This document shows, one piece after another, positions 35,388 to 43,655 of a DNA stretch of 64,000 nucleotides. Source of the DNA: an uncultured Bryobacteraceae bacterium (GTDB taxonomy: Bacteria > Acidobacteriota > Terriglobia > Bryobacterales > Bryobacteraceae); assembly GCA_937920635.1 (NCBI GenBank), contig CAKZUE010000015.1, positions 33,122 through 97,121 of the forward strand. Reading direction: 5' to 3'. Both the position numbers and the translations under genes were made by a program. Position 1 is the stretch's first letter, and each line of letters opens with the position of its first letter. A model generated the notes under the pieces. The model searched no databases and was not told the origin of the DNA. It saw only the letters and a program-made list of their open reading frames with translations.

Positions 35388-36767
35388 ATGAGGTATTGCA
35401 CTCTTCTCTTCCCCGCCCTGCTCCTCGCCCAGGGCCCCTACGTCGCGGAAGGTCTCCGGATCGGCGAAGTCACGGACCATTCCGCGATGGTGCGTTTCCG
35501 GCTTTCCCAGCAGCCATCGCAGAACAAAGGCCGCTACCAGCCGCCGAAATACGAGGGCCAGCGGCCGCCTGCTCTGCCCGAGGATCAGGATCCGTGGCTG
35601 CTGCCGGGCGCCGTGCCGGGACTGCCCGGACGTGTGCGCCTCTGGGTCGCGACACGGCCCGACATGAAAGACGCCAAACCCGGCGAGTGGCTCCAGTCGG
35701 AAGCGAAGAGCGATTTTGTCGTCAAGACCTCCATCACCGGCCTGCGTCCGGGACGGACCTATTACGTCGGCGCCGAAATCCACTCGAAGCCTGACAAGCC
35801 GCTCGCATCTTTCACTACGGCGCCGGAGCCCAACCGCCGCGCGCCGGTGAGATTCACCGCTGTGACCTGCCTCGCCTACCGTTCGCTGGATCACGAGGAG
35901 GGCTTCGAAATCTTCCCATCCATGGAGAAACTCGCGCCCCAATTCGCCGTTTTCACCGGCGATAACGTGTATTACGACAACGACCCTCCGCTGGCCAACA
36001 CCGTGGAAGCCGCCCGCTATCACTGGCAGCGGCTCTACGCCATGCCGCGCCCGCTGGCCTTCTTCGCCAAAACGCCGCAGTACTGGATGAAAGATGACCA
36101 TGACACCCTCTGCGACGACTGCTGGCCCGGCCGGGATCCGGATTGGATGAAGCCGATGACTTTTGCCGACGGCCAGCGCATTTTCCTCGAACAGACCCCC
36201 ATCGAGGGCAAGACATACCGGACATTCCGCTGGGGAAAATCCGTGCAGATCTGGCTGCTCGAAGGCCGCGATTTCCGCTCGCCGAACGATGCTCCCGACG
36301 GCCCCGCCAAGACAATTCTCGGCGCCGAACAGAAGGCGTGGCTGAAATCCACGGTCGATCAAAGCGACGCCGACTGGAAAATCATCATCAGCCCGACGCC
36401 CTGGGTAGGACCGGACCGCCCCCAAAAAGGCGACAATTATACCAACGCCGCCTTCGCCACCGAGGGCAAAGAAATGCGCGCCTGGGCCGGCCAGAAAAAG
36501 AACGTCATCGTCCTCTGCGGCGACCGGCACTGGCAGTACCACTCGGTGGACCCCGAAAGCGGCCTGCATGAATTCAGCACCGGACCCGCATCTGATCCTC
36601 ACGCCGGCGGCAGCCCGGGCGAGGACAAGCGCTTCCACCGTTTCCACCGCGTCGCGGGCGGATTCCTCAGCGTGACCGCCGAGCCCTCCGCCACCGGCAG
36701 CCGGCTCGTGCTGCGGCATCACGACGTCAAAGGCGCCGTGGTCTACGAGTTCTCCCCCGGCGCGTGA
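35388..36767 (+). CDS. PhoD-like phosphatase/phosphodiesterase
   Basis: 459 residues with a signal peptide (MRYCTLLFPALLLAQGPYVA). A fibronectin-like N-terminal part (RIGEVTDHSAMVRFRLSQQP, VVKTSITGLRPGRTYYVGAE) precedes the metallophosphatase core: VRFTAVTCLAYRSLDHEEGF, FAVFTGDNVYYDNDP, YWMKDDHDTLCDDCW and VIVLCGDRHWQYHS. These are the metal ligands of the PhoD/alkaline phosphatase D superfamily (Ca/Fe-type). It should release phosphate from organic esters in the periplasm or outside the cell. The N-terminal region is shorter than in Bacillus PhoD. No pho box was recognised. Confidence 0.85.
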   Translation: MRYCTLLFPALLLAQGPYVAEGLRIGEVTDHSAMVRFRLSQQPSQNKGRYQPPKYEGQRPPALPEDQDPWLLPGAVPGLPGRVRLWVATRPDMKDAKPGEWLQSEAKSDFVVKTSITGLRPGRTYYVGAEIHSKPDKPLASFTTAPEPNRRAPVRFTAVTCLAYRSLDHEEGFEIFPSMEKLAPQFAVFTGDNVYYDNDPPLANTVEAARYHWQRLYAMPRPLAFFAKTPQYWMKDDHDTLCDDCWPGRDPDWMKPMTFADGQRIFLEQTPIEGKTYRTFRWGKSVQIWLLEGRDFRSPNDAPDGPAKTILGAEQKAWLKSTVDQSDADWKIIISPTPWVGPDRPQKGDNYTNAAFATEGKEMRAWAGQKKNVIVLCGDRHWQYHSVDPESGLHEFSTGPASDPHAGGSPGEDKRFHRFHRVAGGFLSVTAEPSATGSRLVLRHHDVKGAVVYEFSPGA

Positions 36768-36811
36768 TTGGCCCGCGCCGCCTTGTATTCCCGATTCCCC
36801 CCGCCTTGAGC

Positions 36812-36841
36812 CGGGGGCTGCCCTTCCATGTGCAGCCCCCG
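36812..36841. terminator. bidirectional hairpin terminator between convergent genes
   Basis: CGGGGGCTGC (36812-36821) pairs perfectly with GCAGCCCCCG (36832-36841) over a 10-nt loop. It lies midway in the 112-bp gap between the convergent phosphatase and TonB-receptor genes. T-rich flanks are weak on both sides. Confidence 0.6.
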
Positions 36842-36879
36842 CCGTTCTGCGCCGCGCGCGAATCAGGCTGTTGAGCCGG

Positions 36880-39800
36880 TCAGTACACCAGCTTCAGGGC
36901 GAGCTGAATCTGCCTTGGCGCCAGCGTGCTGCGGATCGTGCCGAAGTTCGCGTTGCTGAAGTTCGCAGCAGGCTGGCCGAAATTGGTCCGGTTCAGGAAA
37001 TTGAAGAACTCAGACCGGAACTGCAACGCCATTCCCTCCCGGTAAGGCAGCCGGAACCGCTTGTTCACGGAGAAATCCCACTGCCACAGGTCAGGCCCCC
37101 GGAAGGCGTTGCGCCCGATGTTGCCAAAGGGCGCCGCGGCGGTCGGCATGGCGAAAGCGGCCTTGTTCCAATAGGTGTCAATCATGCTCACGCCTTCCGG
37201 CCGCGCGGGATCCCCCACCAGGTTGGGCCGCTGCTGCGCCCCGCCGCGCCATTCTGCGAGCCTCCCCGTGACGTCCAGCGCCGCCGAGGGCGTATAGATC
37301 ACGTTCACCGGCCGGCCGGAGTAGGCGGTATGAATCGTGTTCATCTCCCACCCTCCGGCCACTGCGTCGAGCCACGCGTTCCAACCGCCGCCGAACCGCT
37401 GGCCGCGCCCGAACGGCAGCCTGTACACAAGACTGGTCGTGTTGATGAATTTCGTGTCGTAACTGGTGGGTCCGCGTTCGTTCTTCAGGTCGCGGATGTT
37501 CTGCACGACGGCGTTGTCTTCCAGCGCCTGTTCGGAGTTGCCCAACGCCTTGGACCACGTGAAGGAGTTCAGGAAGTACATCCCGCCGCTGATGCGCCGC
37601 TCGGCGCGCACGGAGAGCCCGTGGTAGACGGTCTGCCCGGCAGGGTTGACCCAGGTGATGGCGCCGAAGCTCTGAATCGGCCGCCGCGCCTGGATGCCGA
37701 GGCTTTGCCCCGGCTGGTTCGGAAACGCCTGGTTGTAATCGCCGAGCACAGGCAGACGGAGGCTGTGGTTGCCCGTGTAGCCGATCTCCACCACCCAATT
37801 CGAAGGGAGTTCGCGCTGGACGCCGAGGAACCAGGTCTGCACATAGGGCCAGCGCGTGTCGCGCGGGATGTAGGAGACGTTGGACAGGACGGGGTTGAAC
37901 TTGTCCGGATCGGTCATGCCGGCGGGAAAGGCGTTTTCCGTCGTGCGGAACGTGGCTGGAACCGGACCGCCGGCGGGGATCGTCTGGTTCACCGTGGCAA
38001 TGTTCACCTGCGGTCCGTTGATGCCCAGCAGATCGGCGCTGCCCATCCTGTTGCCGTGCACATGGCTGATGCCGTAGCCCCCGCGGACCACCATCTTCGC
38101 CGTGGCGCTGTATGCGAAACCGAAGCGCGGACCCCAGTTGCTGTAGTCGGGGTCGACAAGAGCACGGTTATAGATGCTCCCCGGGCTCGCCATGATCATC
38201 CGCACGCCCTCGGGGTCGAAGTTCGACAGCATGTTGTCCCGCTCCCACCGCGGCGTGGCGAACTGATAGCGCAGACCGAGATTCAACGTCAGCTTCGAGC
38301 TGAGCCGGATGTCGTCCTGTAAATAGAAAAACGAATCCCGCTGCCTGTAGTTGCCTACGAGCCAGTTGGAAAGCTGGATCTGGCTCGGCAGCCCGAACAT
38401 GAAGTCAGCGAGGTTGTAACTGGCCTGGTCGGCGGGAATCGTGCAGTTGGAGGGCTGGCCGAGAACCGCGCAGGTGGGGCGGCTAAACTGGCCAGCGTAT
38501 CCCAGCAGGCCGTACACCGGGTTGATGTCCATGACCTGCGTGAGAATCCAGTGAAATTCGGCGCCCATTTTCATGCTGTGCCGTCCGCGGAGCACCGAGT
38601 AATTCACCTTCGGGTTCCAGACCGTCGGGTGCTGGAATTGCGGATTGGTCGCCTGCCGCCCGATGATGCCGGTGGTGAATCCCGCGATGTTCTGCGTATT
38701 CAGGCCGCCCGTAATATCGGGCGCCGTGGGCAGGCCCCGGATGCCGTACAGCGCCTCCATGCTCGCCCCGCCCAGAAACGGCGGCGCCTTGCCCGCCCGC
38801 ATGTGCGTATAACTCATCCGGATTTCCAGCATCGACGCCGGCGTCAGCGTCCACGTGTAGCCCGCGGCCGCGGCCTGGCTGAGCACCCGCACGTAACCGT
38901 TGCCCGATCCGCCGGACGGCCCTTCGACATACGGCGAGTAGAACTGATTGTCCTTCCACTGGCTGAAGCGCAGAAATCCCGTCATCCTGTCGTTCAAAAC
39001 CGCATCGATTTTTGCGTCGTATTTGTCGCCGAAATCGCGAGGATTCAGCATCAGTTGCTGGTAATCGTTGGAACGCCCCGGCCCCGCCGGCACCGGCGGC
39101 AGTTCGGAGAGCACCTTGCGCGCGAACGGCGTCATCGCCACCGGCGTTCCCGCCGGATAGACCGTGGCGGTCAGAGGATTGTACACCGTCACCGGAAGCA
39201 CGCCCGCACGGTCGTTCATGTTCGGGATCGTGGCGAAGTAGACAGTTTTCTGGATCTGACGGAGGCCTTCATAGTCGGCGAAAAAGAAAACGCGGTTCTT
39301 CACGAACGGCCCGCCAACCGTCAGGCCAAACTGGTTCTGGTTCAACGGCGGCTTTTGTCCGCCCACGGGTTTGAAAAAGCCTGCCGCGTTCAGCTTCGTA
39401 TTCCGCAGAAATTCGTAAAACGTTCCGTGCATCTGGTTGGTGCCGGACCGCATGACGACATTGATCACCGCGCCGCCCACACGCCCGTACTCGGCGCTGA
39501 AGTTGCTCGTGATGACGCGGAACTCGGCCACGGCGTCCGGCGAGGGACGCGCCACCTGATTCGAGAAACCCTGGTTGGACGTGGAATAGGCGTTGTTGTC
39601 CATGCCGTCGAGCAGGAAGTTGTTGTAGGTGCTGCGCATCCCGTTGACGTTGAACGACCCCTCCCGCGGCGTGGTCGCCCCCATGCCGATCGGCGACTTG
39701 CGGATGTTGGTCGCCAGCAGCGCCAGATCGGAATAATTGCGCCCGTTCAGCGGCAGCTCCACGATCTGCGTGCTGCTCACCACCTGGCTCTTCTCGCTCG

Positions 39801-40191
39801 TGTCCGTCTGAAGAGTGGCGGCGGCGTCTTTCACCTCGACCACCTCAGTGACCGCGCCCACCTGCATCGTGATGTCGACGCGCTGGCGCGAATTCACGTT
39901 CACCGTCACGTCGGCGGCGGAAAACCGCGAGAAGCCGGAGGCTTCCGCCGTTACCGTGTACCGCCCCACGCGGACGTTGAAGAAGCTGTAGTTGCCGGAG
40001 GAATCCGTGACGGTTTTCGCCTGCACCCCCGTGGCTTGATTGGTCAATGTGACCGACACGTTGGGAATGACCGCGCCGGAAGGGTCCCGGATCGTGCCGA
40101 GGACTTCCGCTGTTTCAAATTGGGCGCTCGCGGGAACCGCAAGCAGGAGCGCCGCCAGAGCGGCGCAAGAAAGAATCCGGAATCGTCTCAT
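36880..40191 (-). CDS. TonB-dependent receptor, Oar-like, complete
   Basis: 1103 residues. A signal peptide (LSCAALAALLLAVPASAQ) is followed by a carboxypeptidase-regulatory-like beta-sandwich (VLGTIRDPSGAVIPNVSVTL, SSGNYSFFNVRVGRYTVTAE), a plug with VVEVKDAAATLQTDTSEKSQ, ELPLNGRNYSDLALLATNIR and NVVMRSGTNQMHGTFYEFLR, and a long barrel ending LNRTNFGQPAANFSNANFGT, then IQLALKLVY with an aromatic last residue. This is the acidobacterial Oar type, expected to take up large oligomers. A GAGGTAG Shine-Dalgarno precedes the start. It is divergent from a Tat-exported glycoside hydrolase, a possible functional partner. Confidence 0.92.
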   Translation of the reverse strand: MRRFRILSCAALAALLLAVPASAQFETAEVLGTIRDPSGAVIPNVSVTLTNQATGVQAKTVTDSSGNYSFFNVRVGRYTVTAEASGFSRFSAADVTVNVNSRQRVDITMQVGAVTEVVEVKDAAATLQTDTSEKSQVVSSTQIVELPLNGRNYSDLALLATNIRKSPIGMGATTPREGSFNVNGMRSTYNNFLLDGMDNNAYSTSNQGFSNQVARPSPDAVAEFRVITSNFSAEYGRVGGAVINVVMRSGTNQMHGTFYEFLRNTKLNAAGFFKPVGGQKPPLNQNQFGLTVGGPFVKNRVFFFADYEGLRQIQKTVYFATIPNMNDRAGVLPVTVYNPLTATVYPAGTPVAMTPFARKVLSELPPVPAGPGRSNDYQQLMLNPRDFGDKYDAKIDAVLNDRMTGFLRFSQWKDNQFYSPYVEGPSGGSGNGYVRVLSQAAAAGYTWTLTPASMLEIRMSYTHMRAGKAPPFLGGASMEALYGIRGLPTAPDITGGLNTQNIAGFTTGIIGRQATNPQFQHPTVWNPKVNYSVLRGRHSMKMGAEFHWILTQVMDINPVYGLLGYAGQFSRPTCAVLGQPSNCTIPADQASYNLADFMFGLPSQIQLSNWLVGNYRQRDSFFYLQDDIRLSSKLTLNLGLRYQFATPRWERDNMLSNFDPEGVRMIMASPGSIYNRALVDPDYSNWGPRFGFAYSATAKMVVRGGYGISHVHGNRMGSADLLGINGPQVNIATVNQTIPAGGPVPATFRTTENAFPAGMTDPDKFNPVLSNVSYIPRDTRWPYVQTWFLGVQRELPSNWVVEIGYTGNHSLRLPVLGDYNQAFPNQPGQSLGIQARRPIQSFGAITWVNPAGQTVYHGLSVRAERRISGGMYFLNSFTWSKALGNSEQALEDNAVVQNIRDLKNERGPTSYDTKFINTTSLVYRLPFGRGQRFGGGWNAWLDAVAGGWEMNTIHTAYSGRPVNVIYTPSAALDVTGRLAEWRGGAQQRPNLVGDPARPEGVSMIDTYWNKAAFAMPTAAAPFGNIGRNAFRGPDLWQWDFSVNKRFRLPYREGMALQFRSEFFNFLNRTNFGQPAANFSNANFGTIRSTLAPRQIQLALKLVY

Positions 40192-40575
40192 CGCTACCTC
40201 GTCAAGAAAGAGATGAAGCTGCTGTCCTCGGCTACGGAACCCGGCGTGCTTTCGCCGCTGCGCCGGTTCTGCCCCATAGGCAAGCTGTCAAGATAGTCCC
40301 CGTCCGTCACAAGATCGTGAAGCAACCATGACGATTCTGCAAACGCCGGGGCGGAGGACGGGACACCATGCTCTCCCCTGCCCTCTGACCGCATCGGCGC
40401 ATATGGTACAGGCGAAGATACCCGGTGTCAATGCTCTGTCCCCCCTGGCATCGACGGGCGGATCCCATGGCCAATTTGTGCACACGAGTGTTCCAACCCT
40501 TCCGCTTCCCGCGCCACGCGCCGCCCCGCTTGTAAACGGATGCAGAACTCTGATACGAATCATCCAGGAGTTCCC
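40192..40575. other. 384-bp divergent intergenic region, regulatory but unresolved
   Basis: This lies between the divergent Oar-like receptor and the glycoside hydrolase and must carry both promoters. A perfect TTGACA occurs on the minus strand (40291-40286) but has no matching -10 at normal spacing. On the plus strand TTGTAA (near 40530) is followed at about 18 nt by a poor TACGAA. No operator dyad, riboswitch or small gene was found. Confidence 0.45.
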
Positions 40576-42642
40576 ATGCGACGCAGGACTTTTCTCGCCG
40601 TCACCGCTCTGTCCGCTTCGGCGCCGCTGCCCGCGGACGCACAGAAACTTGGCGTCTGGACGGCGCTTGGCTCGCTCGCCGAGAAAGACGGCGCCGCGCC
40701 CATCGAAGGCGCCCGCTGGTTCGAGGCCGAGAAGCCCGGCGACGGCATGGCCTTCACCTTCCGCCCCGGCCTGTTGGCCGGCGCGAAAGCGGTCACCTGC
40801 GACATGCTCATCGACGGCCAGGACGTCATCGCCTTCCGCATCACCCTCGGCGAGGGCGAGAAAGGACGCCGCTTCCGCTACGACTTCGGGGGCTTGCCGC
40901 AGTGCAGCTTCCGCGTCCGCATGGATCTCGCCCTGGTCGACCAGAACCGCTGGATGGCCGACCGGGAAGCCGCGTTCCTCAAGCCCCTCTGCGGCGGCGA
41001 CCGCGTCGACCTCGCCCTGGTGGACCGGCTCGCTTTCACCCTCCTGCGCAAGGCCCCGCGCACGGCGCGCTGGTGCATGACCGATCCCGTCTTCCTGCCG
41101 AAGATGCCCGAGAAGCTGGCTGCGCCGCTTCTCCCCAAAGGCCCGCTGGTGGACGAGTTCGGCCAGAGCGCGCTGCACAACTGGCCCGGCAGGACCCGCA
41201 CTGCGGAGGAGCTGAAACAGAGGCTCAGCGTCCAGCTCCAGCTCGCGCCAAACCAGAAATGGCCGGAAATGTTCTCGCGCTGGGGCGGCTGGAAAAACCT
41301 GAAGCTGGGCGAGGGTTCAGGGTTCTTTACCGTGAAAAAAGAAGGCGGCCGCTGGTGGCTCGCCGATCCCGACGGCTACGCCTTCTGGTCCACCGGGCTC
41401 GATTGCGTCCGCGTCGATTGCGAAGCGCGCGTCGACGGGCTGGAATCCGCGCTGAAATGGAGCCCGGAAAAGCCCGAATACGCCGACGCCTGGAGCGAGG
41501 GCCGCCCCGGCCGCCAGGGAGCGAAGTTCGTCAACTTCCTCGCCGCCAACTTCATCCGCGTCTTCGGCCGCGACGGCTGGCGCGAGAAGTGGGCCGCCAT
41601 CGCCCTGGCCGAAATGAAGCGCCTGCGCTTCAACACCGTCGCCAACTGGAGCGAGTGGGAGATCGCCGCCCGCGCTTCCTTTCCCTACGTGCGGCCCATG
41701 AATTTCCGCGGCGCCCGCAGCGGCGCCATCTACCGCGACTTCCCCGATGTCTTCCACCCGGGCTTCGAGCAGGACGCCGCTGAATATGCCAGCCAGCTCG
41801 AGAGCACCGCGAAAGACCCCGCCTTCCTGGGCTACTTCCTCATGAACGAGCCCACCTGGGGCTTCTCCTCCGAGCTGCCCGCCGCGGGCATGCTCTATAC
41901 GTCAGACCTCTGCCAGACACGCGAGGAGCTCGCCCGCTGGCTCGCCAGAAAGTACGAGACCTCCGCCGCGCTGTCGAAAGCCTGGGCCATGGACGTCACA
42001 TTCGATCAGGTCGCGCGCGGACGCTGGCGCAAGCCGCTCTCGAAAGAATCGCAGCCCGATCTGCGCCAGTTCAGCGTCCTCATGGTGGAGCGCTACTTCG
42101 GCACGCTTTCGCGCGCCTGCCGCAAGGCCGACCCCAACCACCTGAACCTCGGCATGCGCTGGGCCGGGGTGCCGCCCGAGTGGGCCGTGGCCGGCATGAA
42201 GAGCTTCGACGTCTTCAGCCTGAACAATTACCGGGACAAGCTGCCACGCGACGTTTCCGACAGGATCCACTCCCTGCTCGGCATGCCCGTGCTGGTCGGC
42301 GAGTGGCACTTCGGCGCCCTGGACGCCGGCCTGCCCGCATCCGGACTGGGCCACGTCCGCACGCAGGCAGACCGCGGCCGCGCCTATCGCGTGTATCTGG
42401 AGGACGCCGCCGCCAATCCGAATTGCGTCGGCGCCCATTGGTTCACCATGTACGATCAGAGCGCCCTGGGCCGTTTCGACGGCGAAAACTACAACATCGG
42501 CTTTCTGGACATCTGCAACCGCCCGTACACGGAGATCGGCGACGCCGCCATCGCGGCGCACGAGCGGATGTACCAGGTGGCCTCCGGCGCCGCGGCGCCG
42601 TTCGCCGACGCGCCGGAGTACCTGCCGATCCTCAGCGTGTGA
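40576..42642 (+). CDS. Tat-exported clan GH-A glycoside hydrolase (beta-agarase/GH42-like)
   Basis: 688 residues from ATG 40576 (CAGGAG upstream), giving a twin-arginine-like leader RRRTFLAVTALSASAPLPAD. The first 200 residues resemble a carbohydrate-binding beta-sandwich. The catalytic barrel begins near WWLADPDGYAFWSTGLDCVR and includes LRFNTVANWSEWEIAARASF. The acid/base is probably Glu425 in YFLMNEPTWGF and the nucleophile Glu576 in PVLVGEWHFGALD, the paired glutamates at strand ends 4 and 7 of clan-A enzymes. I recognise the clan but not the exact family; GH50- or GH42-type agarase/galactosidase activity is possible. Divergent from the Oar-like receptor, which may import its products. 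Confidence 0.72.
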   Translation: MRRRTFLAVTALSASAPLPADAQKLGVWTALGSLAEKDGAAPIEGARWFEAEKPGDGMAFTFRPGLLAGAKAVTCDMLIDGQDVIAFRITLGEGEKGRRFRYDFGGLPQCSFRVRMDLALVDQNRWMADREAAFLKPLCGGDRVDLALVDRLAFTLLRKAPRTARWCMTDPVFLPKMPEKLAAPLLPKGPLVDEFGQSALHNWPGRTRTAEELKQRLSVQLQLAPNQKWPEMFSRWGGWKNLKLGEGSGFFTVKKEGGRWWLADPDGYAFWSTGLDCVRVDCEARVDGLESALKWSPEKPEYADAWSEGRPGRQGAKFVNFLAANFIRVFGRDGWREKWAAIALAEMKRLRFNTVANWSEWEIAARASFPYVRPMNFRGARSGAIYRDFPDVFHPGFEQDAAEYASQLESTAKDPAFLGYFLMNEPTWGFSSELPAAGMLYTSDLCQTREELARWLARKYETSAALSKAWAMDVTFDQVARGRWRKPLSKESQPDLRQFSVLMVERYFGTLSRACRKADPNHLNLGMRWAGVPPEWAVAGMKSFDVFSLNNYRDKLPRDVSDRIHSLLGMPVLVGEWHFGALDAGLPASGLGHVRTQADRGRAYRVYLEDAAANPNCVGAHWFTMYDQSALGRFDGENYNIGFLDICNRPYTEIGDAAIAAHERMYQVASGAAAPFADAPEYLPILSV

Positions 42643-42657
42643 GAACCGCGCCCCCGC

Positions 42658-43071
42658 TCACGCCGACAGCAGCTTCACGGCTTTTTTGATATCCCCCTGC
42701 GCCACCTGGATCAGCGCGCCAAACCGCCCTTCGCCGGAGATCACTGCCTGCATGGCATGGACGTCGATCCCCGCCGCCGCTAGCTTGGCCGTTGCATCGG
42801 CGGCCGCGCCCGCGCGGTCATCGCCGTTCCAGCAGATCACGTTCTGCTTCGTTCCGCACTCCAGCTTCAGCTTCTTCGCCGCCTTGGCGAACAGCTTCGG
42901 ATCGGCGGGCACCAGGTCGAACTGCGCCTTCTTGCCCTTCACCGGGTACGCCCACAGTCCCAGCAGGCTCACGCCCGCGTCGCGCAGCGCGCCCAGAAGC
43001 TTCGCTCCCTCGCCGGTCTTGTTCGGCACGGTCACGGAGTAATAAGGCAACACGGCAATGTTGTCAGCCAT
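42658..43071 (-). CDS. ACT-domain-like small protein
   Basis: 137 residues with a strong AGGAGG just upstream of ATG 43071. Two similar beta-alpha-beta halves are visible: VLPYYSVTVPNKTGEGAKLL / DAGVSLLGLWAYPVKGKKAQ, and WNGDDRAGAAADATAKLAAA / GIDVHAMQAVISGEGRFGAL. This is the layout of tandem ACT ligand-binding domains, usually amino-acid sensors. There is no DNA-binding or catalytic domain, so the role and partner are unknown. The strong ribosome-binding site suggests high expression. Confidence 0.65.
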   Translation of the reverse strand: MADNIAVLPYYSVTVPNKTGEGAKLLGALRDAGVSLLGLWAYPVKGKKAQFDLVPADPKLFAKAAKKLKLECGTKQNVICWNGDDRAGAAADATAKLAAAGIDVHAMQAVISGEGRFGALIQVAQGDIKKAVKLLSA

Positions 43072-43202
43072 CGGAATTCCTCCTTGCAGGAAATGACAGT
43101 ATCAGAATGATTGTATCCCGGAGCCCGAAAAAAGAAGCGGCTTGCCCCGGAAATTTCCCTGCGGGAAAGCCACCCTTGCGATGTTAGCTGTCAGACCGAA
43201 GA

Positions 43203-43604
43203 TCAGGAGGCCGGGACCCGCCTGGCTTCGAACGGACGGCCTTGGCCCTGGCCGCCTTCGCGCCGCGACGTGCCCTTCAACACGTCGCCTTCCACGGTCC
43301 CTTCATACACCGAGGTCATCGTGCCGTTCGGCGTCTCCATCACGGTCTTGAACGAGAACTTGTTGCCCTCGATCTTGCCTTCCTGGATCTGCATCGTGCG
43401 CGGCTCCATCTGGCCCAATTGCATCGACACCGTGCCGGTCAGCGTGCTGCCTTCCGACTTCAGATCAAACGTCTGGCGGACGGTCACTTCCTCGCCGCCG
43501 CGGTTCATGGTGCGCTCGGACACCCACTTGCCGTCGATCTGCCCGGCGACGGCGAGACCGGCGGCTCCGAGAAGAACAGTCAAAATGGTGAGACAGGCTC
43601 TCAT
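43203..43604 (-). CDS. small secreted protein of unknown function
   Basis: 133 residues with a signal peptide (MRACLTILTVLLGAAGLAVA) and an AAGGAG Shine-Dalgarno. The mature part is a run of short beta strands (IDGKWVSERTMNRGGEEVTV, FDLKSEGSTLTGTVSMQLGQ, MQIQEGKIEGNKFSFKTVME, YEGTVEGDVLKGTSRREGG), suggesting a small lipocalin- or calycin-like barrel. Acidobacteria have many such short exported proteins; I cannot assign a function. It is divergent from priA over 51 bp. Confidence 0.65.
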   Translation of the reverse strand: MRACLTILTVLLGAAGLAVAGQIDGKWVSERTMNRGGEEVTVRQTFDLKSEGSTLTGTVSMQLGQMEPRTMQIQEGKIEGNKFSFKTVMETPNGTMTSVYEGTVEGDVLKGTSRREGGQGQGRPFEARRVPAS

Positions 43605-43655
43605 GGGGAAACTCCTTCAAGCCCAGAAGCGAGCCCCGGCGGCCTGAAGTTACGC

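Noticed and set aside
40286..40291. Perfect TTGACA on the minus strand as the Oar-receptor promoter
   Set aside because: No acceptable -10 lies 15-19 nt downstream; the sequence there is GC-rich (AACCGG).
36871..40296. Long open plus-strand frames opposite the Oar-like receptor
   Set aside because: They are shadows of the 1103-residue receptor, whose signal peptide, plug and barrel are all in the minus frame.
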